64,000 nt of DNA, from NCBI GenBank assembly GCA_949775045.1, contig OX459108.1, positions 2,183,631 to 2,247,630 of the forward strand, read 5' to 3'. Positions 12,141-40,658 of the stretch are shown one piece after another. The position numbers and the translations under genes were made by a program. The stretch is from Metridium senile (Eukaryota; Cnidaria; Anthozoa; Actiniaria; Metridiidae). A model generated the notes under the pieces. The model saw only the letters and a program-made list of their open reading frames with translations. It was not told where the DNA came from and did no database searches. Numbering within the stretch: position 1 is the first letter of the stretch; every line of letters begins with the position of its first letter.

Positions 12141-13906
12141 ATTAATTACTTCATCTTAATCCCAGACATAAATAAACAATCGAGAATAGATTTGAGAGAC
12201 GCTTAACTAATATATAATTGATAAATAACAATTGATATATAATTATGATTAAATATCTGAAATCGCAAAAGTACCAGTTCTTAATGGAAGCTAGTGTATT
12301 TATCTTATGCCTAATACAAAGCTCATATCATGCCGAATCTCTTGCTAACCTATAGTGTTTGAGCTAAATTTGTATGCAATGTTTTAACTAGACCTTTTTC
12401 GAAAAAAAATGCTATCGTTGTCTATATTACAAGTTTCTTAGTTTTCAACTCCTACGTACAAATGCTACATCATGTTATGATAATATATAGTCATATATGG
12501 CCACCACTAATTATCATAATTTTAAAAATTGATGTTTTAAGAAAAAGAAATCTATTATATGATAGACATTCACCATAACAATAATTTGTGAAAGTTTGAG
12601 AAAAAACGATTAAATTTGCAAGAAGCTAAAGAGTTTGAAAAATCAGAAAACCACCAAAACGAGGCATCAAACAGAAAATTACATACAAATCTCTACATTT
12701 TTCATTGAGCATAACTTCTTTGGTATTTTAGCCAGAGCATCAAAACCTTCCAAACATGCCTATTTCAGGTGGTTCTTTCATATGACAATGCTAAAATATT
12801 AAAAATACTTTTTACTTGAAAAATCATTTTTCGGTACATATTATGGTATATTTATGAAAGTCTATAGGTCATAAATGATTTAAAGAACATTCGTTTGTAA
12901 AATAAGGATGTAATTAATATGTAATGTAAGGACAAAATGGAATTTATATAAGGACAACTGCATATAGTAGATTTGCTAGGAAATTGCAGTCGGAAGAGTT
13001 TATAAAATACAATATACTTACATGAATGTGATAAAGATAAAAAGGGAAAAGAGAGGATTATATATAAGGAAAAAGATAAAAGGATCAACACAAATTAATT
13101 ATATATATAATTTACATACACATGTTCTTATGTTTTTGTATAAAATTATTGCTATGAATGTAGAAAAATATTATCTTTATTTACATAAATGTGGTTAAGA
13201 GAAAAAGAGAAACATTTATATAAATAACACCAAGGCAAATAAATTATATATAATTTACAGGCAGAGATAGAATCATATAAATTACATAAATGTGATTAAG
13301 AGAATTTAAGAGAAAAAGAAAAAAATATATAAAAAAATAAATATAGAAGGTTCAAGAACAAAATTATTTATATATAATTTACATACACATGTACTAATGA
13401 GATTTACATAAATGTGAAAAAGAGAATTTAAAGGAAAAACTGAAAAATATATAAAAGAATATAGAAGGTTCAAGATATAAAATAAATTATATACAATATA
13501 CACTGATGAACATTTGCATTATCAAACAATAGAAATCGGCTTAAAAGCTACTCAAGTAGAACACTTAACTTGTCTTTGGCTAGAAGATTGAGATACGTGC
13601 ATGTTCAAAAACGTGATTGGAAACAATTGAATTTCAAGAGCAAACTGCTTTGACCAATTTCATTTCAAAACCTTGGGGAAGCTCAGCATACAGCAGTGAT
13701 CAAATTATTTACTTTAAGACCTCCTCTAGGAAAATACTTCTAAGTAATTCCAATTTAGATATACAGAGAATGTCGTTAACGTTGTCCCTGTAAAGTAAAG
13801 ATTTATTTATCTTTTTTTTAATGTTTTTTTTTAATTATAAACAGTACTTGTACTAGTACTTTTAAATATTTTCATATTATATATAATATAAAATAATAAA
13901 TATATA
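12141..13906. other. AT-rich intergenic DNA without a gene
   Basis: No supported exon. From about 12870 to 13510 there is a degenerate tandem pattern of TATATAATTTACATA and TTAAGAGAAAAAGAAA motifs with units of about 90-110 bp. The rest is unassigned. Confidence 0.6.
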
Positions 13907-14164
13907 TACAGTCATTTGCAAAAATTCTGACCGTACAAGTATATAAGTATATAAGTATATAGGTATATAGATATGTAGGTAATTCTGCCTTTAAACGCTC
14001 CAATATTTTTCAGAATGCATTCAATGACATGTAGTAAGCATCATTGAAGTATTATGGATGGTTCTGATAGTACCAAGAGCGCATAAAAGCACTCAAAGGC
14101 ATAAATAAACATTACCCACAATGCACCCGATATACTTGGATGCGGTCAAAATTTTTGCAAACGA

Positions 14165-14169
<5 letters not shown>
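13907..14169. mobile_element. Tc1/mariner-like MITE
   Basis: Ends TACAGTCATTTGCAAAAATT and the inverse AATTTTTGCAAACGACTGTA, flanked by TA within TA-rich DNA. The CAGTCRTTTGCAAAAATT type of end fits mariner-type TIRs. The 260 bp interior is non-coding. Confidence 0.65.
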
Positions 14170-14224
<55 letters not shown>

Positions 14225-14235
14225 CTATTGTTAGA

Positions 14236-14277
<42 letters not shown>

Positions 14278-14297
14278 CTATTGTTAGAATTAATAAA
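14167..14297. repeat. (AT)n microsatellite with a duplicated 20-bp insert
   Basis: Two long (AT)n tracts are each followed by TTTCTATTGTTAGAATTAAT, so the tract-plus-insert is duplicated. Confidence 0.9.
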
Positions 14298-14388
14298 TGC
14301 AGTACTAAGTACTGTTTCTTAGATGTTTTTTGATTTTTTTTCTCTCTTTTTTCCCCTTTCTATCAAAAAAAAAAAGTAGAGATTAACA

Positions 14389-14497
14389 TAGCCTGCGTAA
14401 ACAGACCCTTATTAGCGCTCGAAAAGTCTCCCGTCAACAAGCGCTTGTTGGCGGGAGACTTTTCGAGCGCTAATGAGGGTCTGTTTACGCAGGCTAA
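14389..14497. mobile_element. Foldback MITE with AGCCTGCGTA ends and a possible 8-bp target duplication
   Basis: The arms are almost perfect inverses (AGCCTGCGTAAACAGACCCT; AGTCTCCCG at the loop). GATTAACA occurs directly on both sides (14381-14388 and 14498-14505), consistent with an 8-bp hAT-type target-site duplication. Elements with the same first ten bases occur near 52.14 and 62.44 kb. Confidence 0.7.
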
Positions 14498-14819
14498 GAT
14501 TAACACTACAGCAAGTGAAAAGTTATTCTTTGTTTATTTGTTTTCAGCAGTTGAAATCTTATTTTTAACTGTATAATGAGTAACAGTGAACATGGAATAA
14601 GAATTATATGAATCTATGTTATCAATAATGCTAGTACTGGTCGAGCAGTTAGAGCGAACTGATGCGGTGTCATGTGACATTTCTTTTAGTGGTAATGTCG
14701 TTTTTTAGCTATGACATGCATTGACGTACTGTATCAAAATAGACTACTACTTAATTGATAACAACCGAAACAATACCGACCGGCATCCTTTGCACGCACC
14801 ACAATGGATCATTATGAAT

Positions 14820-15110
14820 CATCATTAATATTATCATCATCATCACCATCATCATTATTATCATCACCATCATCATCATCTTCATTATCATCATCATGAT
14901 TATCATAATCATCATTATTATTATCATCATCATCATCATCACCATCATCACCACCATCATCATCATTATCATCATCATTATCATCATTATCATCATCATG
15001 ATCATGATCATCACCATCATCATGATCATGATCATGATCATGATTATCATAATCATCATTATTATTATCATCATCACCATCACCATCACCATCCTGATTT
15101 TCATTATCAT
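14820..15110. repeat. ATC microsatellite upstream of GPCR copy B
   Basis: Imperfect ATC/ATT runs end about 20 bp before the B start codon. They occupy the position taken by the 5.1 kb minisatellite at copy A. Confidence 0.9.
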
Positions 15111-15127
15111 CTATTGTCTATCAACAG

Positions 15128-15912
15128 ATGAATATCTCAGTATCCAGGAATACAGATAATGTCGTCGTCCTAGTCATTAATGGAATGTGCCAAGAAACTA
15201 CTGTGTATTGCGTGACGGTCATATCAATATTCTCGTTACTCATAGTCACGGGTATTTTATTCAACATCTTAGTGTGTCACGTTATGATCAAAACCAAGCG
15301 TTACACAAAGTCAATCAGCTGCTTCTTAATAACTCATTTGGCAGTCATAGAAGTGATCCACCGCGTCGCTGTCACGCCACCTTTGGTAATGACATCAATC
15401 CCGTCACGCGTGACACAAAGTTCAGCTGCTTGTAAAGCGATTTTCTTCATCTCGAGTTCTTGCCGAGCGGCTATTTTTGGGAGCCTGGTAGCGATTGCTA
15501 TCGACCGATATCGTAACATAGTCCATCCTCTTGCTAGCCTGAACCACTCTAAAAAACCTATTAGAGTGGTTGTGGTAGTGTGGTTGTATGCTATGACGTC
15601 ATCAGCTATGTTTTTATATACGGCGCAGCAAGTTTCTCTGGACGAACTCCCCGAAGGACGAAATATTGAACGACGCGTTGACATGACATCGTGTGACGTC
15701 ACACCAGACATCGTGGGAGGGATCTCCGTTACTGTTTCCATGGTGATGACTTTTGTGGTTCCCTTGGTAACCCTTGTTATTGCCTACACGGGTATGTTAT
15801 TAAACATTATTGGAATGATATGATTGTCCAATCATTTTCATAATTATCATCATCATCAACATCATCATCATCATCATTATCATTCATCATCACCATCATC
15901 ATCATCATAATT

Positions 15913-15962
<50 letters not shown>

Positions 15963-16057
15963 TATCATTCATCATCACCATCATCATCTTCATAATTATC
16001 ATCATCATCATCATCATCATAATTATCATCATCATCACCATCATCATCATCATAATT

Positions 16058-16089
<32 letters not shown>

Positions 16090-16876
16090 CATCATTCATC
16101 ATCACCATCATCATCTTCATAATCATCATCATCATCATCATCATCATAATTATCATCATCATCACCATCATCATCATCATAATTATCATCACCATCATCA
16201 TCATCATCATTATCATTCATCATCATTGATACCTTGATCACCATCATTCTCTTCATCATCATCATTGATATTGTGATTATCACCATCACTTTCATGATGA
16301 TCATCTGTCATCATCATCATCATCATCACCATCATGGACAATCTTTGTCATCATTATCATCATCGACCACCATCATCATCTTTATGATCATTATCATCAC
16401 ATTCATTAAACATCACCATCATCAATATTTATTATCATCAATAGTATAATAATAATCATTATTATCATTCCACAGCGATATTCGTTACTCTACGTCGTCG
16501 AAGCCACAATGGTTTAGTACGCAAAGCAGCCGCAAAATCCAAAACTAAAGCTGCAAAAATGCTTATTACCGTGGTCAGCGGTTTCGTAATTTGCTGGGCT
16601 CCGAACATCACCTTAGCAACCATTCGCGCACACGGAGGCTTAGATACCACGCCTGCTGACGTCATCGTCAACGTTTCGATAGCAACGTCCCTTTTGGTGT
16701 TATGTAGTTCATTGGTAAATCCGCTGATCTATGTATTTTACAGCTCAGCTTTTAAGGATGATTTGGTGAAGATGTGTTGGCGCCCTCATGGTAAGAAAGT
16801 CAGGTCCTTGGAAACAAAGAAAACCACTCTAAACTCGCATCTTAACAAAGTAGCTATTCAAGAGTCAGCTTGCTAG
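15128..16876 (+). CDS. Rhodopsin-like (class A) GPCR, copy B, two exons
   Basis: Exon 1 is 15128-15791, exon 2 is 16476-16876 with the stop, 354 aa. The exon lengths (664 and 401 bp) match copy A exactly. TM1 spans about 28-52 (Asn46), TM2 63-85, TM3 102-126 ending DRY (126-128), TM4 145-165 and TM5 195-221 (Pro212). CWAP lies at 261-264 and NPLIY at 303-307, with a short tail after TM7 containing KDDLVKMC. The TM2 position that is normally Asp (LAxxD) is Glu75. Outside the first about 18 residues it differs from copy A at only about 20 sites. The intron (15792-16475) is an ATC microsatellite. As in copy A, the start codon sits directly after TATCAACAG, a possible splice acceptor; unspliced, an in-frame TGA lies 11 codons upstream. 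Ligand and subfamily not recognised. Confidence 0.88.
15840..16440. repeat. ATC microsatellite in the intron of GPCR copy B
   Basis: Runs of CATCAT/CATAATTATCAT with some internal duplication of about 85-bp blocks. Its counterpart is the shorter repeat in the copy A intron. Confidence 0.9.
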
Positions 16877-17004
16877 AAGCTAGTAAATACACCTGTTTTA
16901 AACAAGGAGTTAAATGCAAACGCGAACGGTACGGCCGAAAGGAACTGTGGGTATGACATCTATTATTATGTCACCTTTTCATTCCGAAACGTGGATGACT
17001 TTCA

Positions 17005-18205
17005 GGCATGCACCTATTTTAAAAGGCGATAGGTCATTCCAGTCGGAAAGGAATTATAGGCATACACCTATTTCAAAAAGGTTGTGTAAGGCAATAGGTC
17101 ATTCCAAGATGGAAAGGAATTATAGGCATACACCTATTTCAAAAAGGTTGTGCAAGGCGATAGGTCATTCCAATCGGAAAGGAATTATAGGCATACACCT
17201 ATTTCAAAAAGGTTGTGCAAGGCGATAGGTCATTCCAAGATGGAAAGGAATTATAGGCATACACCTATTTCAAAAAGGTTGTCCAAGGCGATAGGTCATT
17301 CCAATCGGAAAGGAATTATAGGCATACACCTATTTCAAAAAGGTTGTCAAAGGCAATAGGTCATTCCAAGATGGAAAGGAATTATAGGCAGACACCTATT
17401 TCAAAAAGGTTGTGCAAGGCGATAGGTCATTCCAAGATGGAAAGGAATTATAGGCATACACCTATTTCAAAAAGGTTGTCTAAGGCAATAGGTCATTCAA
17501 GATGGAAAGGAATTATAGGCATACACCTATTTCAAAAAGGTTGTGTAAGGCAATAGGTCATTCCATTCGGAAAGGAATTATAGGCATACACCTATTTCAA
17601 AAAGGTTGTCCAAGGCAATAGGTCATTCCAAGATGGAAAGGAATTATAGGCATACACCTATTTCAAAAAGGTTGTCCAAGGCAATAGGTCATTCCAAGAT
17701 GGAAAGGAATTATAGGCAGACACCTATTTCAAAAAGGTTGTGCAAGGCGATAGGTCATTCCAAGACGGAAAGGAATTATAGGCATACACCTATTTCAAAA
17801 AGGTTGTCCAAGGTGATAGGTCATTCCAAGACGAAAAGGAATTATAGGCATACACCTATTTCAAAAAGGTTGTCTAAGGCAATAGGTCATTCCAAGATGG
17901 AAAGGAATTATAGGCATACACCTATTTCAAAAAGGTTGTCCAAGGCGATAGGTTATTACAAGACGGAAATGAATTGTAGGCATACACCTATTTCAAAAAG
18001 GTTGTCCAAGGCGATAGGTTATTGCAGAACGGAAAGGAATTATAGGCATACACCTATTTCAAAAGGGTTGTCCAAGGCGATAGGTCATTCCAAGACGGAA
18101 AGGAATTATAGACATACACCTATTTCAAAAAGGTTGTCAAAGGCGATAGGTCATTCCAAGCAAGACGGAAAGGAACGATAGGCATACACCTATTTCAAAA
18201 AGGTT
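17005..18205. repeat. 66-bp tandem array, about 18 units
   Basis: The unit reads GGTCATTCCAAGATGGAAAG, then GAATTATAGGCATACACC, then TATTTCAAAAAGGTTGTCCA, then AGGCGATA. Because 66 is a multiple of 3, plus-strand frames of a 22-residue repeat (KMERNYRHTPISKRL) stay open for up to 191 codons, but single-base indels break them between blocks. No start context, splice signal or known domain supports coding. Confidence 0.9.
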
Positions 18206-19140
18206 GTACACGAAATAGATAGACTGCAAATAGATGTGTTAATCATTTATTCGTTTTTATTGACATTCTTTTCAAAATATATTTTACAAACACACTAAAC
18301 TAAACTTAACAAACGCTACAGACCTTCTTCAGCTAATTATGTTCAAATGCCCAGCTAACCTCACTTTCACTTTGACATCATCAGAGCGAGGCTTTCAGGG
18401 CATTTGTTTATTATTAGCTGTTTCGTTTCCTTACCGCCGCCATGTTGAAAAGTAACCAAGCCTTTATATTAGAAAGAGCAAATTGGTGGACTGATGAAAA
18501 ATACAATTGAATTTCTTCCCCGGCGTTTATATTGCATAATATCATTCTTTACACATTATATTATATGTGTTTGTATAAGGCCTGGGGTCCTTAAGTTGCC
18601 TTAAATCGCCTTAAATCGCCTTAAATCGCCCTGAATCGCCTAAAATTGTTTCTATTCTTGAATATCTTACAAGTAAATTCATAGATCCATAATTTGCTTG
18701 GGTGAACATGAAACAATTGCGCAGTATTCCCACTGGAATATAGAATGTCCGACAATCATCGTAGACTTCAGAAAGATTTACCGCATTTACTGTTTTTTCC
18801 TAACGTACTCTTAGGGGCTTTTTATATGAGGGCGAGTTGTCCCTGCTAGCCGGGATAACTCTATTGTTTCGAGTCGACTCCCCCGGGGAATACAAAACAA
18901 AAGAGTTATCCCGGCTAGCAGGGATAACTCGCTTTCATATAAACAGCCCCTAAGAATACATAAATTCCAAGACAGAGTTAACGTTTTCAGCAATCTATGT
19001 ATATTCGTGCTGTATATTGAGAAAAACGTATTTGGCTTGTCGGACGTAGCAACAGTAACTAAGATAGAACACAATGGATAGTGGATCTATGAATTATTTT
19101 CGTTATTAAAACTAATATAGAAGTGATTTAGATTGTGTAT
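18206..19140. other. Non-coding stretch with a short 11-bp repeat and a foldback element
   Basis: TTAAATCGCC is repeated four to five times at 18598-18640. A foldback element with TTAGGGGCTTTTTATATGAG-type ends spans about 18810-18954. No gene is seen. Confidence 0.6.
18810..18954. mobile_element. Foldback MITE, about 145 bp
   Basis: The left arm (GAGTTGTCCCTGCTAGCCGG) and right arm (CCGGCTAGCAGGGATAACTC) are inverses around a short loop. The outer ends are CTTAGGGGCT and AGCCCCTAAG. Confidence 0.75.
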
Positions 19141-19149
19141 GTATTTTAT

Positions 19150-19705
19150 GCTTATATTTGCGCTCTATTCCACAGTAACAATTAATTTGATTCTATTTCC
19201 ATGGATATAGTGTCTGAGCTCTATTCTACAGTAGCAATTTGATTCTCCACAGTAGAAATTTGATTTTTTTTTATGGATAGTGTTTACGCTCGACCCCGCG
19301 CTAGCAATTTTATTCTATTCCATATTTGCGCTTTATTCCACATTAGCAATTTGATTCTATTTCATGGATATAGTGTTTGTGCTCTACTGCACAATAGCAA
19401 TTTTATTTTATTTCATGGATATAGTGTTTGCGCTCTATTCCAAAGTAGCAATTTGATTCTATTTCCATGGATATAGTGTTTGAGCTCTATTCTACAGTGG
19501 CAATTTTATTCTATTTCATACATTAGTGTTTGTGCTAAATTAATTCCGCAGTTGAAATTTGATTTTATTGTTTTTTTATGGATAGTGTACGTTTACGCTC
19601 TACTCCGCGCTAGCAATTTTATTCTATTCCATATTTGCGCTTTATTCCACATTAGCAATTTGACATTATTTCGGTCATGGATATATGTATGCGCGCTCAA
19701 TTGTT
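19150..19705. repeat. Imperfect 51-bp minisatellite downstream of the dystrophin-like stop codon
   Basis: Units contain CACAGTAGCAATTTGATTCT and ATGGATATAGTGTTTGCGCT, with more decay than the sister array at 21.06-21.68 kb. Reading frames of the FHSSNLILFHGYSVCAL type are repeat artefacts. The array runs to within a few bases of the last exon. Confidence 0.85.
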
Positions 19706-19710
19706 ATGTC

Positions 19711-38263
<18,553 letters not shown>

Positions 38264-38414
38264 ATTTTAGCTCTGTTTTCTAATTCAAGGAACACCTTGC
38301 TTGAGAGACGATAACGAATAATTTGAATAACTTGAGAAGCATTGAAATTGAAATTCCACAGACCTAAATCTGTTCTCTAGATACCGTATAATGAACAAAC
38401 GTTTAAACACCAAT

Positions 38415-39600
38415 TTCAAGGCGACGGGTTATTATTAGTCATATCATACAGTATATATTTACACCTTTTTTCAAAAAGGTTGTTCACGGCGAAACTGAGG
38501 TGATTCTCCGAGTTATATGATATATATTTACACAACCTCGTTCCCAGGGCACTCTCCCTTCGCTTTTGGGTGGGACCCTGGGAACGAGGTTGATATTTAC
38601 ACCTTTTTTCAAAAAGGTTGTTCATGATTTTTTGAGTTATAGAATGTATTTATACACAAATTTCAAAAGGGTTGTGCATGCTAGGCGATACTTGAATCTT
38701 AGAGTTATATAATGTATACACCCATTTCAAAAAGGTTGTCCAAGGCGATAATGTAATCTTAGAGTTATATGTATACACCCATCTCAAAAAGGTTGATGAG
38801 AGTTACCTACTATATTAACCTATTTCAAAAAGGTTGTCCAAGGCGATGCTTGAATCTTAGAGTTATATAATGTATACACCCATTTCAAAAAGGTTGTCCA
38901 AGGCGATACTTGAATCTTAGAGTTATATAATGTATACACCCATTTCAAAAAGGTTGTCCAAGGCGATATTGCTTGAATCTTAGAGTTATATAATGTATAC
39001 ACCCATTTCAAAAAGGTTGTCCAAGGCGATACTGCTTGAATCTTAGAGTTATGTAATGTATACACTCATTTCAAAAAGGTTGTCCTAGGCGATACTTGAA
39101 TCTTCAAGTTATATAATATGTATACACCCATTTCAAAAAGGTTGTCCAAGGCGATGCTTGAATCTTAGAGTTATATAAAGTATACATACACTCATTTCAA
39201 AAAGGTTGTCCAAGGCGATAAGTGAATCTTAGAGTTATATAATGTATACACCCATTTCAAAAAGGTTGTCCAAGGCGATACTTGAATCTTAAGCCTAGTT
39301 TTCACTAGCGACGCAAGCACAAGCGCAAACACAAGCGCAAGCGCAAGAGACCTTATTTCGTCGTGAAAACCGTTTGACGCAGTGATAACGCAAGCTCAAG
39401 CGCAAGCGCAAGATATCAAAAATTTTCCTTTTTTCTTGCGTTTGCGCTTGTGCTTACGCGTGGCACTAGTGAATAGTTTGTTTGCGCTTGCGCTTATTCA
39501 CGTCTCGTTTTCACATGCTTGTGCTTGCGCTTGCGTTGCGTCCCTAGTGAAAACCAGGCTTTAGAGTTATATAATGTATACACCCATTTCAATTATGTTG
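38415..39600. repeat. 60-bp tandem array, CCCATTTCAAAAAGGTTGTC family
   Basis: Units read CATTTCAAAAAGGTTGTCCA, AGGCGATACTTGAATCTT, AGAGTTATATAATGTATACA. They share about 33 bp with the 66-bp units at 17-18 kb. The array is interrupted by a palindrome at 38527-38593 and by a MITE at 39292-39560. It is duplicated at 61.26-61.65 kb. Confidence 0.9.
39292..39560. mobile_element. PIF/Harbinger-like MITE with TTA target duplication
   Basis: The ends AGCCTAGTTTTCACTAGCGA and CCTAGTGAAAACCAGGCT are inverses. The element sits inside one 60-bp unit, between GAATCTTA and TTAGAGTTAT, so TTA is duplicated. A second copy is at 53563-53785. Confidence 0.8.
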
Positions 39601-39732
39601 TAGCATTACCAAACAAAATTTTTTCTTTTACTGTTAATTTTTATTTATTGAAAATCATTTTTTTAACTGATAGGAAAACGTCAACGCTTTCCAATTTGTT
39701 AAATTACATCTTGTGTGTGAATTTTTATTAAT

Positions 39733-40330
39733 GGAAACTATAGCGAGTAAACTAGTATAGGCTGCGTCGGTGTTTGATATAAATGATAGGTAATAGAATG
39801 GAATTTGTAAGACCGTTAAAAATGGAAACTAGCGAGTAAACTAGTATAGGCTGCGTCGGTGTTTGATATAAATGATAGGTAATAGAATGAAATTTGTAAC
39901 ACCGTTAAAAATGGAAACTAGCGAGTAAACTAGTATAGGCTGCGTCGGTGTTTGATATAAACGATAGGTAATAGAATGGAATTTGTAAGACCGTTAAAAA
40001 TGGAAACTAGCGAGTAAACTAGTATAGGCTGCGTCGGTGTTTGATATAAACGATAGGTAATAGAATGAAATTTGTAACACCGTTAAAAATGGAAACTAGC
40101 GAGTAAACTAGTATAGGCTGCGTCGGTGTTTGATATAAACGATAGGTAATAGAATGAAATTTGTAACACCGTAAAAAATGTTGACTTAACTTTGCTGACG
40201 TTCCTAGCTTTAGCCCTTCGTCGGAGTTAAAGGGTTAAAGAGTCTACTTTTAACTCCGACGAAGGGCTAAAGCTCGAAACGTTAGTAAGGTTAAGTAAAC
40301 AATTTTTACGGTGTTACAAATCTCATTATA
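39733..40330. mobile_element. 89-bp array plus inverted-repeat terminus
   Basis: Five units of ACTAGCGAGTAAACTAGTAT type. GCTTTAGCCCTTCGTCGGAG and its inverse CTCCGACGAAGGGCTAAAGC at 40205-40290 follow. This is the same composite as at 10.9-11.4 and 61.8-62.05 kb. Confidence 0.8.
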
Positions 40331-40424
40331 TTACCTATCTTATGTGTGTGAATTTTTATTATATGTGCAAAACCGTTGGGTAGCAGTATGATATCTTTCA
40401 AAGTGCTTTTTATATTTTTTTAAA

Positions 40425-40620
40425 TATTTTTTTTGCAGTGAGTAACTGTGGATGCATCGATTTACTCAGTTATTTGAGTAACCACTACTCAGTTATTTTT
40501 GCAGTGAGTAACTGTGGATGCATCGATTTACTAGCTTAGTTATAGGAGTAACCACTACTCAGTCGTTTTTGCAGTGAGTAACTGTGGATACATGGATTTC
40601 ATATGCTATGACAAAAAAAT
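40425..40620. repeat. Three tandem units of about 62-66 bp
   Basis: TTTTTGCAGTGAGTAACTGT, GGATGCATCGATTTACT and GAGTAACCACTACTCAGT repeat three times. The family recurs at 57.1-57.4 and 62.1-62.4 kb. Confidence 0.85.
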
Positions 40621-40658
40621 CGAAATACCGACATCCTTTGCAGGATGGTATAGTGTGT

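Noticed and set aside
17005..18205. CRISPR-like array of regular repeats
   Set aside because: Whole units repeat tandemly without unique spacers, and the genome is eukaryotic.
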